Of a stretch of 64,000 bases of DNA, positions 1 to 11,862 are shown in pieces. The stretch covers positions 434,001 to 498,000 of the forward strand of contig CAJFCJ010000008.1 of assembly GCA_904063045.1 (NCBI GenBank), read 5' to 3'. Positions within the stretch are counted from its first letter, which is position 1. Each line of letters opens with the position of its first letter. A model generated the notes under the pieces. It was not told the origin of the DNA. It made no database searches and worked only from the letters and a program-made list of their open reading frames with translations. Made by a program: the position numbers and the translations under genes. The stretch is from Dimorphilus gyrociliatus. Its lineage: Eukaryota; Annelida; Polychaeta; Dinophilidae.

Positions 1-276
1 AACAATTGAGAAATAAACGATAAACCTTAAAGCAATAAAATAAGTTATAAATAAAACTCCATAATTTTTTCGTTCTTTTCTTTCAACCTTCCCACGTTCA
101 ATAATTTTTCTTTTACTATTGAAAATAGTCCAAGAATCACGTTCCAATAAGTAGACGATAAAAACCTAGTGGACATTTAGGCCTATTTGAAAATACTATT
201 CTTTATTGAACAGTATTTTACAGTATGAGAGAGTGAGTAGAGAGAAGAAAGGCCCGGTTATAGGCGTTGAATCGTG

Positions 277-310
<34 letters not shown>

Positions 311-780
311 TTTTTTTTTCCTTACGGATAATTTCTTAGGGAATTTCTAACATAATCTTGATCTCTAATAGTTCATTAAAGGTAAACAATAAATAATAAT
401 ATATAAATAATCAATTTTGATATCAAATCACTTTAAAAAGTTGATTAAGCTTAACAAAAATTGCTATAAAAAGAAATACAAACAATCTGTATGAATGAAG
501 TAAAGAATTATTCATTAAATATAGGAAGAATACGGAACATTTTTGACTTTTAATGATAAATAGGTTAATGCTATGGGATATATGAATAATAATTTCTATT
601 GTATTATAATTTCATAACCTTGTAAAGAAAGAAGAAGGAAAAATATTAAAAGAGTTTATAGCTTAAGGAAAAATATATACTAAGGACGAAAAATAATATC
701 TATATAAGAAAATTGAGAAGGATAAAAAAATCTATTGAACGATATCTTTCAAGCTACAAGAGAGAGAGAGAGAAACAGAC

Positions 781-811
<31 letters not shown>

Positions 812-817
812 GTAAAG
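1..817. other. Upstream non-coding region of the myosin gene
   Basis: No coding signal is visible. The stretch is AT-rich and holds an (AT)n microsatellite at about 277-309 and an AG/GAGA-rich tract at about 757-800 just before the myosin start codon. The GA tract would lie in the 5' leader or core promoter of the myosin gene. The rest looks like ordinary intergenic sequence. Confidence 0.6.
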
Positions 818-3800
818 ATGAATTTTAACGTAAATGCAACCCAAGAAGATTTAACGTTATTACAAACATTAGATGAGAAAACCTTATTAGAGGAGATTCA
901 AATGCGTTATAAAGGAAATAGAATTTACGTAAGTAATATCTTAGATTTTAATTAATATAAATATAGTCGTGAAAAATATTTCAACATTCTTTTTCGTGAC
1001 TCATTCGTATTGTAATAAACTTTTTGTTCTACTTGCTTATTTTGTCATATATATAGTGAACAATGAAAATTCAACTCTTAACCACCGATATCTAAACTTT
1101 AAATGAAAATATAGTAAATAATCTAGACTATTATACACTATTTAATTTACTTACTCTTCTTTTATTAATAATATCATAATATAATTGAAAATATACAACA
1201 ATAGGGAAAGTATAAAAAGTCTACTCTTGTTTTGTATTTGAAAAGAAACGAGGGTAATGTGAAAAGATATGAGCTTGTAATCATAATACAAATATTATTA
1301 AAAATCTTAAAAGGAAGTAGACTACACTCAAAAATGATATTTCTAACATTGATTTCTTTTAAACTATGCTTTTTCTTGATAAATTTATCTTTTCTTTTAC
1401 TTTTTTATAGACTTATATAGGTGATGTTCTCCTATCTATTAATCCCTATAAGGATATATCAATATATTCTATAAGACATCAAAGAGAATATACCGATATT
1501 AAAATACGCCAAGCTCTTCCTGCTCATGTATATGCTATTGCTGACAACGCCTATCAGACTTTACGTCGAACCAGACAAAGTCAAACTATAGTGATTAATG
1601 GTGAATCGGGCTCCGGTAAGACACAAAATGCTAAATTTCTTACACAGCATATTGCATTTGTTAGTGGAGGTCATCTGGATATTGATGAACTTGAGACAAG
1701 GATTATTAAAGCTAATCCTTTATTGGAAGCGTTTGGTAACGCAAAAACGATAGCCAACGATAATTCATCGAGGTTCGGTAAATATTTAGAGATAAAATTC
1801 GATAACGACGGAGAAATGATCGGTGCTCTCATAAATGAATACATGCTGGAAAAGTCAAGAATAATTCGATGCTCACCGGGTGAAAGAAACTTTCATATCT
1901 TTTATCATATGTTTGCTGGTTTATACGACGAACAATTAAAAAATAATCTACTCGACCAGCCCGATGATCACAGAATCTTGCATACATTCGACGGTTCTCG
2001 AGTATTCGCCGATCGACAATCTTATATTTATCATCAAAGCGCCTGGGATGAACTGATGAGAATTATGACTACTGTTGGATTCAACGAAGAGCAAATAGAG
2101 ACGTTAATTGCCCTACTAGCTGCTATATTACACATAGCTGATATAGAATTCGCGCACGATGTCGAAACAGATGGTGCCTACATTTTAAATGAAAATTGTC
2201 TTGAAGTATCCGCAGAATTTCTAGGTGTCGATGCCGGTGATCTTGCAAGATGTTTTATATCAAGTAGTCAAATTGTTAGAGGGGAGGAAATTGTCATGCT
2301 TAAAACTGTACCACAGGCAGAAGACACTAGAGATGCATTGGCCGTCTCTCTATACTCAAGAGTATTTGCATGGATAGTAAGGCGAATAAATCTAATGCTA
2401 ATGCCTGAAAGGCGATACGCTACAGGACAGACAATTGGTATATTGGATATGGCTGGATTCGAAGATTTTAACGAAAACAGGTTAGAGTTTTTACCTTATA
2501 GCTATTTATATAAATACATTTACAGACAGTAGATGGCTCCACATCATAGCATATGCACTGAAGTTAAACTTTTCTCTTTTTTCCCTACTCTTTCTCTTTT
2601 TAGCTTTGAACAATTATGCATAAATACGGCGAACGAAGAGCTTCAATTCTTCTTTAATTTTTACGTTTTCCGCCAAGAATTAGACGAATATAGTCAAGAA
2701 GGAGTAAAAGGAAAAACAATTAAATACACGGATAATGGTGCAATTTTAGAGATGCTCTTACAAAAACCACTTGGTTTATTTGATATCATTAACGAGGAGA
2801 GTAAAATTCGTACCGCAACCGACCTCACTTTAGCAGAAAAGTTTAATAAATACTTTTCCGCTAAAAAGAATATTTATATTAAAATTAAAAGTAAACCTTT
2901 ATGCTTTACTATAAACCATTACGCTGGACCAGTTACTTACGGGTGTGGTGGTTTCTTAGAAAAGAACCGACATACTCTTAGCCATAATTTACTCGATTGT
3001 CTTAAAATGTCCCAAAGTCAAATCGTTTCGGATTTATATGCTGCGAAATTATCGTCAACCGGATCTCTTCAAATGAAGTAAATTGATTCTAATTAGTATA
3101 GTAAATTAACAAAATAAATTGCTTTTCTTCCTTCCCTTCTATTTTTAGCCCTGATGCTCCTATGAGGAATAGACAATCAGTTCTTTATAAAAAACCTCCA
3201 TCGTTAAATCTGAAAAATAATCAGAGTATTTCAAAGAAAGCTGGTAAACAAGTAAAGAGTAAAATGTCTAAGGGAATTGTTCAAACTTTGGATAGAACTA
3301 CAAATTCAAAGACTTTATCTTCGCAATTTACGAATTCTCTAGTTGAATTAGCTTCTAAATTGCACGATTCTCAACCAACATTTATTAGATGCATTAAACC
3401 GAATTCAATGAAACAATCGAATAAATTTGATATAGAATTGGTAAGAAAACAATTGAAATATACAGGAGTAATGGAAGTAATTCGAATTAGAAAATCTGGT
3501 TATCCTACTCGTATTTCTCATAGGCAATTTATTGATTTGTAAGTAATTTTCTACCTATTTTATATATAATCTATTAATAATTACATATTATACTTAATTT
3601 ATATTTTCATATGCTTCCCTTCTATCTTCTCTCTATGAACGATAATATCAACAATTGCAAATAATAATAATAATAATAATAAAAACAGGTATAAAATAAT
3701 AGCATTCAATTTAACGAGTAAGGTTGAACCAACAGGTTCAAATTGTTTGAAAATACTTAAAGCTACAAATCTTCATCAATTCGAGATTGGTAAGACTAAA

Positions 3801-6413
3801 GTGTTTCTTAAGCATTATCATACGGAATTATTAGTAAGAAAACTGGATGATATTGGATGGAAAATCGTTCGTGTTCAAAAACAAGCTAGAAGTTATTTGG
3901 CGAAAAAACGATTTAAATGGTTGGTCGTTAAGGCAAAAGCTGAACAAGTTGAATTAAAGGCATTCTGTAAATCGGTTGCCAATATATCGAATGCTAAATA
4001 CGATATTATTAATGCGCACCAACATCACGACTCTTTAAGATTTCATAAAAAGGTAGATGGCGCTCTTGTCATATCATAATTTCGTTTTAATGTTTTTATT
4101 CTTCTTTATCACTAAATGAAATTTATATCTTGATAAACACAAAGGCTAAGGAACTAGAACAGCAAAGAAAGGCTCAACAGGCCCAAACTGCTCAGGAAAA
4201 TATCTATCAAGCAACACCAATTTCGTTCGCTCTCAAAAAGGAAAAACCTAAACCTAGACCAAGACAAATTACGACTTCTAAGAAGAATCAACAGCCAAGA
4301 TCATTGTCCAAAATGAAAATGCCACCTCAAGAAACAAACAAACTACTCGATACAATTCTTGATGAAACTCTCGGTCGTTATACTGATATTGATATTGGCA
4401 TATGGGCGAAGGTGTATTATTTTGAAAGAAATGAGGTTTGGCCCTTACACTATTTATCTTCCTATTTGATAAAGCTAAAGCCAATATTTGTTATCGGTCG
4501 TGCTTAATTTTATCTATTTTTATTCTCCGTTAGGTTGTTGCGAAATTTTATGTTAGGAATCGTGAATTCGTCATAAACGATAGCGATGACGAATATCAGG
4601 GTCGAATTATTGGTATTGGATGCTTGGAAAATGATATTAGGGACGAAAGAGTAAGGAGAGTTCGACGATTGTTTGGCGACGGTATAACGTTATCTCGCGA
4701 ATCCGATGGTTCAATTTCAATTGTTAGAGAGACGACATGTCCAATTATCGTTAGAGGTTATGAATATCCTGAATTTTTCTGTCTATCTCGCGATGTAATA
4801 GAGAATGGCGGAGAGCTTGAGAAAAATAAGAAGACAACATTATTCGATATGGACGAATTCAAAAAGAGGATAGCTTCGGAACTCGAAGATGAAGACAAAG
4901 CGGGGAATATGGAGAAGAATCTACAAAGAATGACCATAACCCGAATAGCTATTAATGAAGATACCGAATCCGACCTACAGACTCCCTGCTGGCTAGCTAT
5001 AATTAACTTTTGCGCATTGGACGCTCTAGGAAGCGATAGAGGTAAGAAAAAACAACTTTATTCCTATAAGAAACGATTATTTAAATAAATTTGAAACACT
5101 CGGAGAGGAGCTTTCTCTTCAACGGGATACCTGTTTATCTACCGCACGCATTTTTCCAACAAGATCAACATAACATCGCACGTGTTACTGTGCTAAACAC
5201 ACAAAAACCTTTTCCTTCTATATTCTGTTATAAAAGAAGTACCGCACGCGTGTTTCGAAACATCCATCTATTGTAATAGAGCAAAAAAAATATTGAACCT
5301 TAATCTTTCCATCTTTCCCTACTTTTCAGTCTTGAAAGAAATTCGAATGCTCATCAAACAACCCCATCACAAAGACGACGCCATCATGAAGGTATGTAAT
5401 ATACACACACATACAGTATAAGTAGATAAGTAGGTGTCTCTCTTTAAATCATACAATAATATATTGATATTATTAGATCAATTTAAATTAGTATTCATCA
5501 AAACTATTACATTATGTATTCAATAATTATATGTATACAAGTTTAATTACCTATCTATTTAGTTGAGAAACGGTCGAATGCCGCCTGCTCTAAGCTATTT
5601 TCCGCCCGATAAACTGACTAAAATGCGTAGAAAACGTGCAGAAAACGAACGTTACGCCGTTGAAATCGGCGATCAATTAAGCGAGAAAAATAGATTTCTT
5701 TTTAAGGTTTTCTTTTAAATATCCCATAACCTTTGAGGTTTCTTTTTTTAATATATTCTAAATATATTATAATAATACGTTCCCCTTTTTACCCTTTAAC
5801 TCACCTTATATTCCTTTTATTGTACTAGTCTCCAAACAACATCCCTACAAAAAGCTGCACACCTTTTATCTGAAGCCTTATAACACTACCGCTAGGAATT
5901 CATTTATTAATTATTATAATTAAAAAAATTGCTATGATAACTATTCCCAAGGTGAAAGAGTTGAAAAATTAACGGTTATCCACTTTACCTAGTTTTATGT
6001 TACTCGTTCAAGGAGGAAAGGCAACTCTTTCTTGTGTCTAATAACACTAATTATATTAGTCGTCACCGTTTCCGATTTTTACACGTTCTTTTCATATTTT
6101 TTCAAATCTCTTCATTCACTCTAATTATATACCTGAGGGAATGGAAAGAAGGAATAAAGTCGGATACGGTGTTAAACAATTAGGATAATAATTAATCAAT
6201 AAACAAAATATATGCTAATTACTTTTTCTCTCTTTTTTATAGAGAAATTGGGCTAAAGTAAATTTAAGACCCAAAGAACAAAGACAACTAGGATTAGGTC
6301 AAGATTACAGAGAATTGGAAAGAGAAGAGGAACACGTGCAAGTGCTGCCCCCTCATGAGCATGTAACTAAGAAAAAAGAATGGGCAAAGCAAAAAGGAGG
6401 GTTCAACTATTGA
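818..6413 (+). CDS. Unconventional myosin with a C-terminal Smad-like MH2 domain (10 exons)
   Basis: Actin-based motor of about 1194 residues. Exons read 818-928, 1411-2480, 2604-3077, 3149-3538, 3689-4052, 4145-4435, 4534-5041, 5330-5391, 5563-5706 and 6243-6413; all junctions keep frame. The motor shows the P-loop GESGSGKT (residues 101-108), switch I NDNSSRFGKYLEI, switch II DMAGFEDF, the actin-contact stretch FIRCIKPN and the converter FEIGKTKVFLK. An acidic Glu sits at the TEDS position (RGEEI). One IQ motif follows (VQKQARSYLAKKRF, about 743-757), then a Gln/Lys/Pro-rich linker. Residues of about 888-1080 (4403-5391) match a Smad MH2 domain: WAKVYYFERNE, IIGIGCLENDIRD, a FGDGITL strand and TPCWLAIINF. 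The charged tail ends KKKEWAKQKGGFNY. The motor most resembles class III myosins, but there is no N-terminal kinase. The start ATG follows a GA-rich leader; no earlier coding exon is apparent. The motor call is very secure and the MH2 call is strong. Confidence 0.9.
3661..3680. repeat. (AAT)n microsatellite in a myosin intron
   Basis: Short trinucleotide repeat directly before the acceptor of the fifth myosin exon. A similar (AAT/TAA)n run lies at about 6468-6511 in the 3' flank of the gene. No function is implied. Confidence 0.7.
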
Positions 6414-6470
6414 CGCGTGAGAAAAGAAAATGAAAAAGAACGAATTGGAATTGTTGTAATATTAATTAAT

Positions 6471-6512
<42 letters not shown>

Positions 6513-7129
6513 GAAAACACATGGAAAGGAAGAATGAAGAAAATTTTAAGACAAACTATATTTTATATTCAGTCTAAATTGTTTATTTTATCATCTTTAT
6601 TAATCTTGATTTCCAATGGAAGATAAATAACTTTTTTTCTTCTATTGCATTAATAAAGTTGAATCATTAATAAATCTCGCAATTCTCACGAAGATCTACA
6701 TAATCGCTAATCTCCAGGAATACTTAATTATATCGAATTTTCTCTAAAACACTTTTCTTTCCTTTCAAACGAGGTGAGCAGGTGTAGTTCCCTCCCACTG
6801 GCACTTCAGTAAGGTCCCTTCTTCCTTTTACCGATGCGTGCGCGAATTTCTATAACCGGAACTAGACGCCTTACCGTAAAATGAGAGTTTGTAAGGGTGA
6901 AGGTCATTTTGTTGAATGCTGCCAACGCTCTGACACACGTCACGTGACATGCCAATCAGAAGAGATTATGTTTGCAGCTACGGTACGCTCGAAAGCGTTT
7001 GAAAAGGTGCCTCAGTATGTACAGTTATTACTATAATTTTGGGATTGTAGTTTTTATAATAGGAAAAGTTTGTCAAGTTTAATAAAGAGTTTCGTAGTCG
7101 TTTCGTACAAACTTCTAAACCCATGTCTA

Positions 7130-7163
<34 letters not shown>

Positions 7164-7469
7164 CTTGCACTGGCATTGCAAGGGCTCGGCTGCTTTTTAC
7201 GTTTCTCAATAAAAACAAGCGGAAAGTGGGAACGTTCGTGCTACGTTAAATAAACATCCTCTAACCTTATCCAAACCGATAGCCAACAACTTTGATTGAC
7301 AAGTAGCACGTGCTGAACTATCCAATAGGAAATACAAGGAGGCGGAGTCTTCTTTAACGAGCTTCTTCGCGGAAACGCCACACGCATTCATTTACAACTT
7401 GAGCGCTTGTAGCGTTCGGATATATGGTTCATATTTTATATTAAACGATAATTACCACACGAGAAAAAA
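6414..7469. other. Intergenic region and promoter of the first hey gene
   Basis: Holds the myosin 3' end with an (AAT)n repeat at 6468-6511. Beyond that it is a less AT-rich block with a GTCACGTGAC box (6939-6948), a second CACGTG (7307-7312), a near-CSL site AGTGGGAA (7225-7232) and a CT microsatellite at about 7131-7162. The latter half is a good candidate promoter for the hey gene starting at 7470. Confidence 0.55.
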
Positions 7470-9014
7470 ATGAAACGAGCTTACAGCGACGACGGTTCGG
7501 ATTTCGGCGATGACGATCCATACAAAGACGGGTAAGATATTCCATATTAAAATATTAACGCATATGTAAATATACGTTCTTTAAAGGCTATAAATAATTT
7601 TTTTCATTAATAATTAAATAAATAAAAAAAATAACAATGCCTTTAAAAATACTGGTATTTAATTGGTGCATTTTTATGTAATGGAATACGGTTGAATGCT
7701 TTATTATTTCCAATAAAGTAGAGAGAAAAAACAATATCCCTGTTCGTTCCCCCCCTCTCTCTCTCTCTCTCTCTCTCATTCCGTATTACCAGCCTCTTTG
7801 TTCCCTCTCTTGAACGCTTCTAATAAATATATATTTGGAAAATATTATGTTTAACTTTCTTCTTTTAATCTGACAGCTCACCGGATCAAAGCTGTGATGG
7901 GTCGGCGAGGAAGAAACGACGAGGGGTAAGATATTTTATTTGTCTATTGCGCAATGTTAATTAATTTAGGATTGAACAAAGGCTATAAAAGAATTTTTAT
8001 TAGAAGTTTTATTAGATAAAAAAAAGTTAGAACAAAAGAATAGGAAAGAAGAATAATGAAAAATTTACAATCGGATTAGCAAACGACAAAAAAAACCCTT
8101 GAATATGTTCATTCATACGAATAATGATCGCGTAAAGTATCTTCACACCTTTTTAGACAGTCGCAATAGGGAAACGTATAGAAACGTAATCTGTATGAGG
8201 ACGCCCGCGGACTTCGGGTGGTCGATAGCGTTTAGAAAACACTTAATGTCACGTGATCATCTCCACAGATTGTCGAAAAACGTCGTCGAGATCGTATCAA
8301 TCAGAGCCTAATAGAGCTGAAGCGTCTTGTGCCTGCCGCCTATGAGAAACAAGGATCTGCTAAGCTGGAGAAGGCAGAAATACTGCAAATGACCGTTGAC
8401 CACCTGAAGATACTAAATCAAAAAGGTAACGCTCTTTTAGCCCTTTTGCTCTCGTCCGTGTAGCTCGCGTTTCGCACGACCCAAATGACCCCTAGCATTT
8501 AAATAGTTGTCTGAAGAGTTTGTTTTCATTTTCTACGGATTACATAGCAAAACTCTCGTGGGAAACAGGTATGAACGGTTACAATGTGGATCAAGCGTCT
8601 ATGGCAGTCGATTACAGAACAATAGGATTTCGGGAATGCGCATCGGAAACTGCTCGTTACCTCGTGGCCGTCGAAGGAATGGACATCCAGAACCCGTTGA
8701 GAATTCGCCTTTTGTCTCATTTGGAATCTTTTTGCGCTCAACGAGAAGCGGCCGCCAGAGCCAGTTTGCAGCAGAATCAGTGGGCGGCACCTATAGCCTA
8801 CGCCCAACCTACCTGCCAATACACGCCGCCTCTTTCTAGTCAAGTTACTATCGATAATTGCCTACCAGCTCATTGTGCCCCGCCTACTTTAATCTCTCAG
8901 ACTAATTTGCAAAATAGCAGTAGTCAACCATCTCTGCATACCTCATCTACCGCCTCTCTTACTATGATCTCCTCGAAACCTTATCGACCTTGGGGAGCGG
9001 AGTTGGCCTATTAA
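7470..9014 (+). CDS. hey: Hey-family bHLH-Orange transcriptional repressor (4 exons)
   Basis: Nuclear DNA-binding repressor of the Hairy/E(spl)-related YRPW family, typically a Notch effector. Exons 7470-7531, 7877-7925, 8269-8425 and 8569-9014 join in frame to 237 residues. The start [12 protein letters not shown] resembles the vertebrate Hey start. The basic region [19 protein letters not shown] has Gly where Hes proteins have Pro, which separates Hey from Hes. Helix 2 reads [20 protein letters not shown]. The Orange domain contains [23 protein letters not shown]. The protein ends in [12 protein letters not shown], the family's signature YRPW tail. A Ser/Thr/Gln-rich stretch separates the Orange domain from the tail. 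A second hey-like gene lies tail to tail downstream. Confidence 0.96.
8557..8564 (+). promoter_or_regulatory. CSL/Su(H)-type site in hey intron 3
   Basis: CGTGGGAA matches the Notch nuclear effector consensus YGTGRGAA. It sits just before the last exon's splice acceptor. Sequence match only. Confidence 0.4.
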
Positions 9015-9989
9015 TTGACTTTATCTATTTATTTATTTATTCAGTTGATCGCGTCTGATTAAACTTTTATATAAATCTGTTTAAATTATCTTCAAAACGT
9101 TTCTTCTATTTGAACTCTCTTTAAGAAGATGGCACAAAGACAACTATGCAACAAAAAAAATATGTTTCTGTTCTAGCCAATCCATCAAAATGTCTCCAAG
9201 AGTCTCACGTGATCAGTACACTTTATATATATATATATATATTTATATATTTATCTATTTTTTTCAAGAAAAGAAAACCAAGGTTAAGTATACTTGTTCT
9301 GATGGTGTAATTTATAGAGTTTTACACTAGTCACGTTCCGTTTGTTGTTTCCTCTTATGTCCATAAAAGCACGACGTATACATTCAATACGTATGCATAC
9401 ATTCGCTTATATATAAACGTCATATATTGTATATTTATATAAATATATATGTATATGTCTATATTTAGAAAAATAACAAGTATAAATATATTTATATACA
9501 TATATCTTTTTTTGAGTTTGCAATTACTATGCGACATGACAAACATTAAAAAAAAACTTATTTATTCAATAAAAAAATTTGTTACACATGCTTATTCGAT
9601 TTGTTTTAGTACGTAAATCGGTCAGCCCATCGCCAAAAACCACATGCCGCTATCTTTCATTCGCAATGACGCGCGATAAGGTTGTTTGTCGAATTTACCC
9701 GCTGGCGTATCTCTTTTCTATGGCAACACTTTCTTTATGTATTTATAAATATATATATATCCTTAAGTTTTGTATATTTAATAAGCTAGTGAGAGTGTGA
9801 GGCAACTAGCAGTCACAGAAATTTAATGAGAACACGTTTTGCTTGATAAGGGTTTTATCTTTGTGTATTATTCAAAAAGAACGGAAAGATGAACAAACTC
9901 TGACATCGCCTGTTACGACAACGCCTCTTAATTAGCATGAACAAAAGTCGGCGTAACGTCGGTCACGTGATCTTTGCAGGGTGTGGTGT
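9015..9989. other. Intergenic region between the two convergent hey genes
   Basis: Contains the 3' ends of both genes. It is AT-rich with an (AT) run at about 9225-9252 and two CACGTG boxes, at 9206-9211 and 9964-9969. The second lies just beyond the stop codon of the minus-strand gene. No coding signal. Confidence 0.55.
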
Positions 9990-11644
9990 CTAAAAGTTTG
10001 CGTGTGGTCTACTTATTATGCTGTACTTGTAACTGTTGTATAAGTCATCCTCTTTACATAATTTCTTTATTTCTGCTTCTCTTCTAGCGTTATAGTATTC
10101 AAGGTGAGAAGTTAAACGAATTCTTAAGGGATTGTACCAATCCAAACCCTCAACCGATTCTAGATAGCGCGCTATCTCCAAGACACATTCCTTAAAACCG
10201 ACACTTCTATAATCGGGAAATGATGATGTCCTCGAGTCCTGGGGCGGTATTGAATAAATTCCTTCAAGAAGAAGAAAAAAAAAGATAAAGAATTCAACAT
10301 TTCAGACGTGAGAATATGTAAATTCCTACAAAAAGAGAGATTAATTCAAACAATTTCTTAATAGTTTAAGTACGAAAACTAATGGATAAAAATAATTTTT
10401 TATCTAAACAAAACGAGGTCATTATAGGTTTAATGGAAAAGAAAAGAATAGATAGAAATAGAAGATTAAGATTGAAATCCTTGGCATTCGATAACGAGCA
10501 AAATTTTTCTTATATAAAATTCTAATGGTTTAAGAAAAAAAAAAGGGACGAAATAGTTTCGCCCAATTTTTAGTAAAAAAGAAGGTTGACGTGACGAAAA
10601 ACAGGTGTCCAAAGAATTCCTGCCATCATCGTCCCTTTGCCACACGACCTCCGTCGACTCGTCGCCTTTCTATATAATCTATAACCCCACCTAGCCCTGT
10701 TTAAGGCGTAAAGATTGCCGGCGACGGCCTAGGCCAAAGGTTATAACCTTAGGTCGTCGACATGTCAGTGAGACGCTCTGTCGAGTGGAAATATCTGTGT
10801 GATTTATGTCGGCGATTAACACTTCACTGCCACCTGATTTTATATTTATGCATAAATGACGTCATAATAATTAAGTTCCTAACCATCCGAATTCAGCTGC
10901 TTTAGATGCTCAACAGTCAATTGTAGAATTTCCGCCTTCTCAAGCTTGCTCGCAATCTGGTGTGATTCGATTTGGTTGACATCAGTGTGAAAGGATAAAC
11001 AGATGAGGTAAAACAGGGTTAAGATGGTTGTCGGTTAGTAAAGTGGGTGGGAGTGGGAGGAATCAAAAAAAAAAAAAAATTAGCATCTTCAAACACATTA
11101 AGATTTAAGAATCTCTAGAGAAACGCCGTCCAAGGCGTCTCTAGACGCCCATCGCTCACCTGGCGTCTACAAGCCGTGGGAACAAGACGTTTCAATTCTT
11201 CAAGGCTGTTGTTGATTCGATCTCTTCGTTTTTTTTCAACGACCTGATGGGGCAATAGAAACTTTGTTTTCAGCACGCGTTTTTAGACCTTATATTCAAT
11301 TTTGGTCGCGTGCGTACGCACGCGATCTATTTAGAACGCAAATATTATTTTATAATCTCGGTCTTTAAAAGCGGTTCCTTTTTTCATAATATAGAAGATA
11401 AATTAGATATTCATACCCATTTAGAAATAAATAGCGTAACGTTTTTATGTGTACTTACCCCGCGTCTCATCCTGTCCCTCGGCTTTCTGAAAGGGAAAAG
11501 AAAACACTAAGAAGAATAGCCTTTAACTTTTAATATTGAAAGTTTTGCAGTCTTTCACTTCTCAATTCTTTTTAAGGATAATTGAAAAAAAGATTGCCGA
11601 CGCGCCTTCGCTTACCCTCTAGAGATCTCCTCTTCCGAAGACAT
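9990..11644 (-). CDS. Second, short Hey-like bHLH-Orange repressor (5 exons)
   Basis: Exons on the minus strand are 11644-11616, 11486-11459, 11243-11160, 10956-10884 and 10261-9990. They join in frame to 161 residues. The start is MSSEEEISRG. The basic-helix 1 region is MRRGVVEKKRRDRINNSLEE, with the Hey-type Gly before the basic motif. Helix 2 is [18 protein letters not shown]. The Orange domain contains DYRSVGFKECVLEIARYLES and NPLRIRLTSHLEYYNARREAE. The protein stops soon after and has no YRPW tail, so Groucho-type or tail-dependent recruitment may differ. Splice phases match the neighbouring hey gene (2, 0, 1) except for one added phase-0 intron inside the bHLH loop. This points to an inverted local duplication. 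The two smallest exons (29 and 28 nt) are inferred from splice sites, phase and the RRG motif. Confidence 0.85.
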
Positions 11645-11789
11645 CCCACAGAATTTGAGTGTGTCCCAAATGTTTGCAACAAATTTTGAAGATCGGCGTT
11701 GTGAACTTTCGGATCAGATTGAAAGAATGAGAGAAAGGGAAAGAAGGAAGGAGAAAATATCGAGCAGGTGCTGAATCCGGCCCATAAAC

Positions 11790-11797
11790 CGTGGGAA
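11790..11797 (+). promoter_or_regulatory. CSL/Su(H)-type site upstream of the second hey-like gene
   Basis: CGTGGGAA lies 146 bp upstream of the minus-strand start codon at 11644, a typical place for a Notch response element. A second match, TTCCCACG, lies at 12753-12760. Confidence 0.5.
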
Positions 11798-11852
11798 ACG
11801 ATTGGACGCTCGACCGAGGAATTTTTCCTTTTTCACCCCACCCCTCTTTTCT

Positions 11853-11862
11853 CCTTATAAGG
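11853..11862. promoter_or_regulatory. Perfect CArG box / TATA-like element upstream of the second hey-like gene
   Basis: CCTTATAAGG is a perfect palindromic CC(W)6GG box, the SRF/MEF-type core, about 210 bp upstream of the minus-strand start. Because it contains TTATAA it could equally act as a TATA element. Confidence 0.45.

Noticed and set aside
8507-8843. Several overlapping open frames on both strands over the last hey exon
   Set aside because: Shadow frames of the real hey exon 8569-9014, which carries the Orange domain and YRPW tail.
9990-10261. Orange-domain exon as an orphan or pseudogene fragment
   Set aside because: In-phase upstream exons with the bHLH domain and start codon were found at 10884-11644.
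11175-11182. CGTGGGAA match to the CSL/Su(H) consensus
   Set aside because: It lies inside the bHLH exon of the second hey-like gene and encodes the conserved V-P-T of helix 1, so it is explained by coding.
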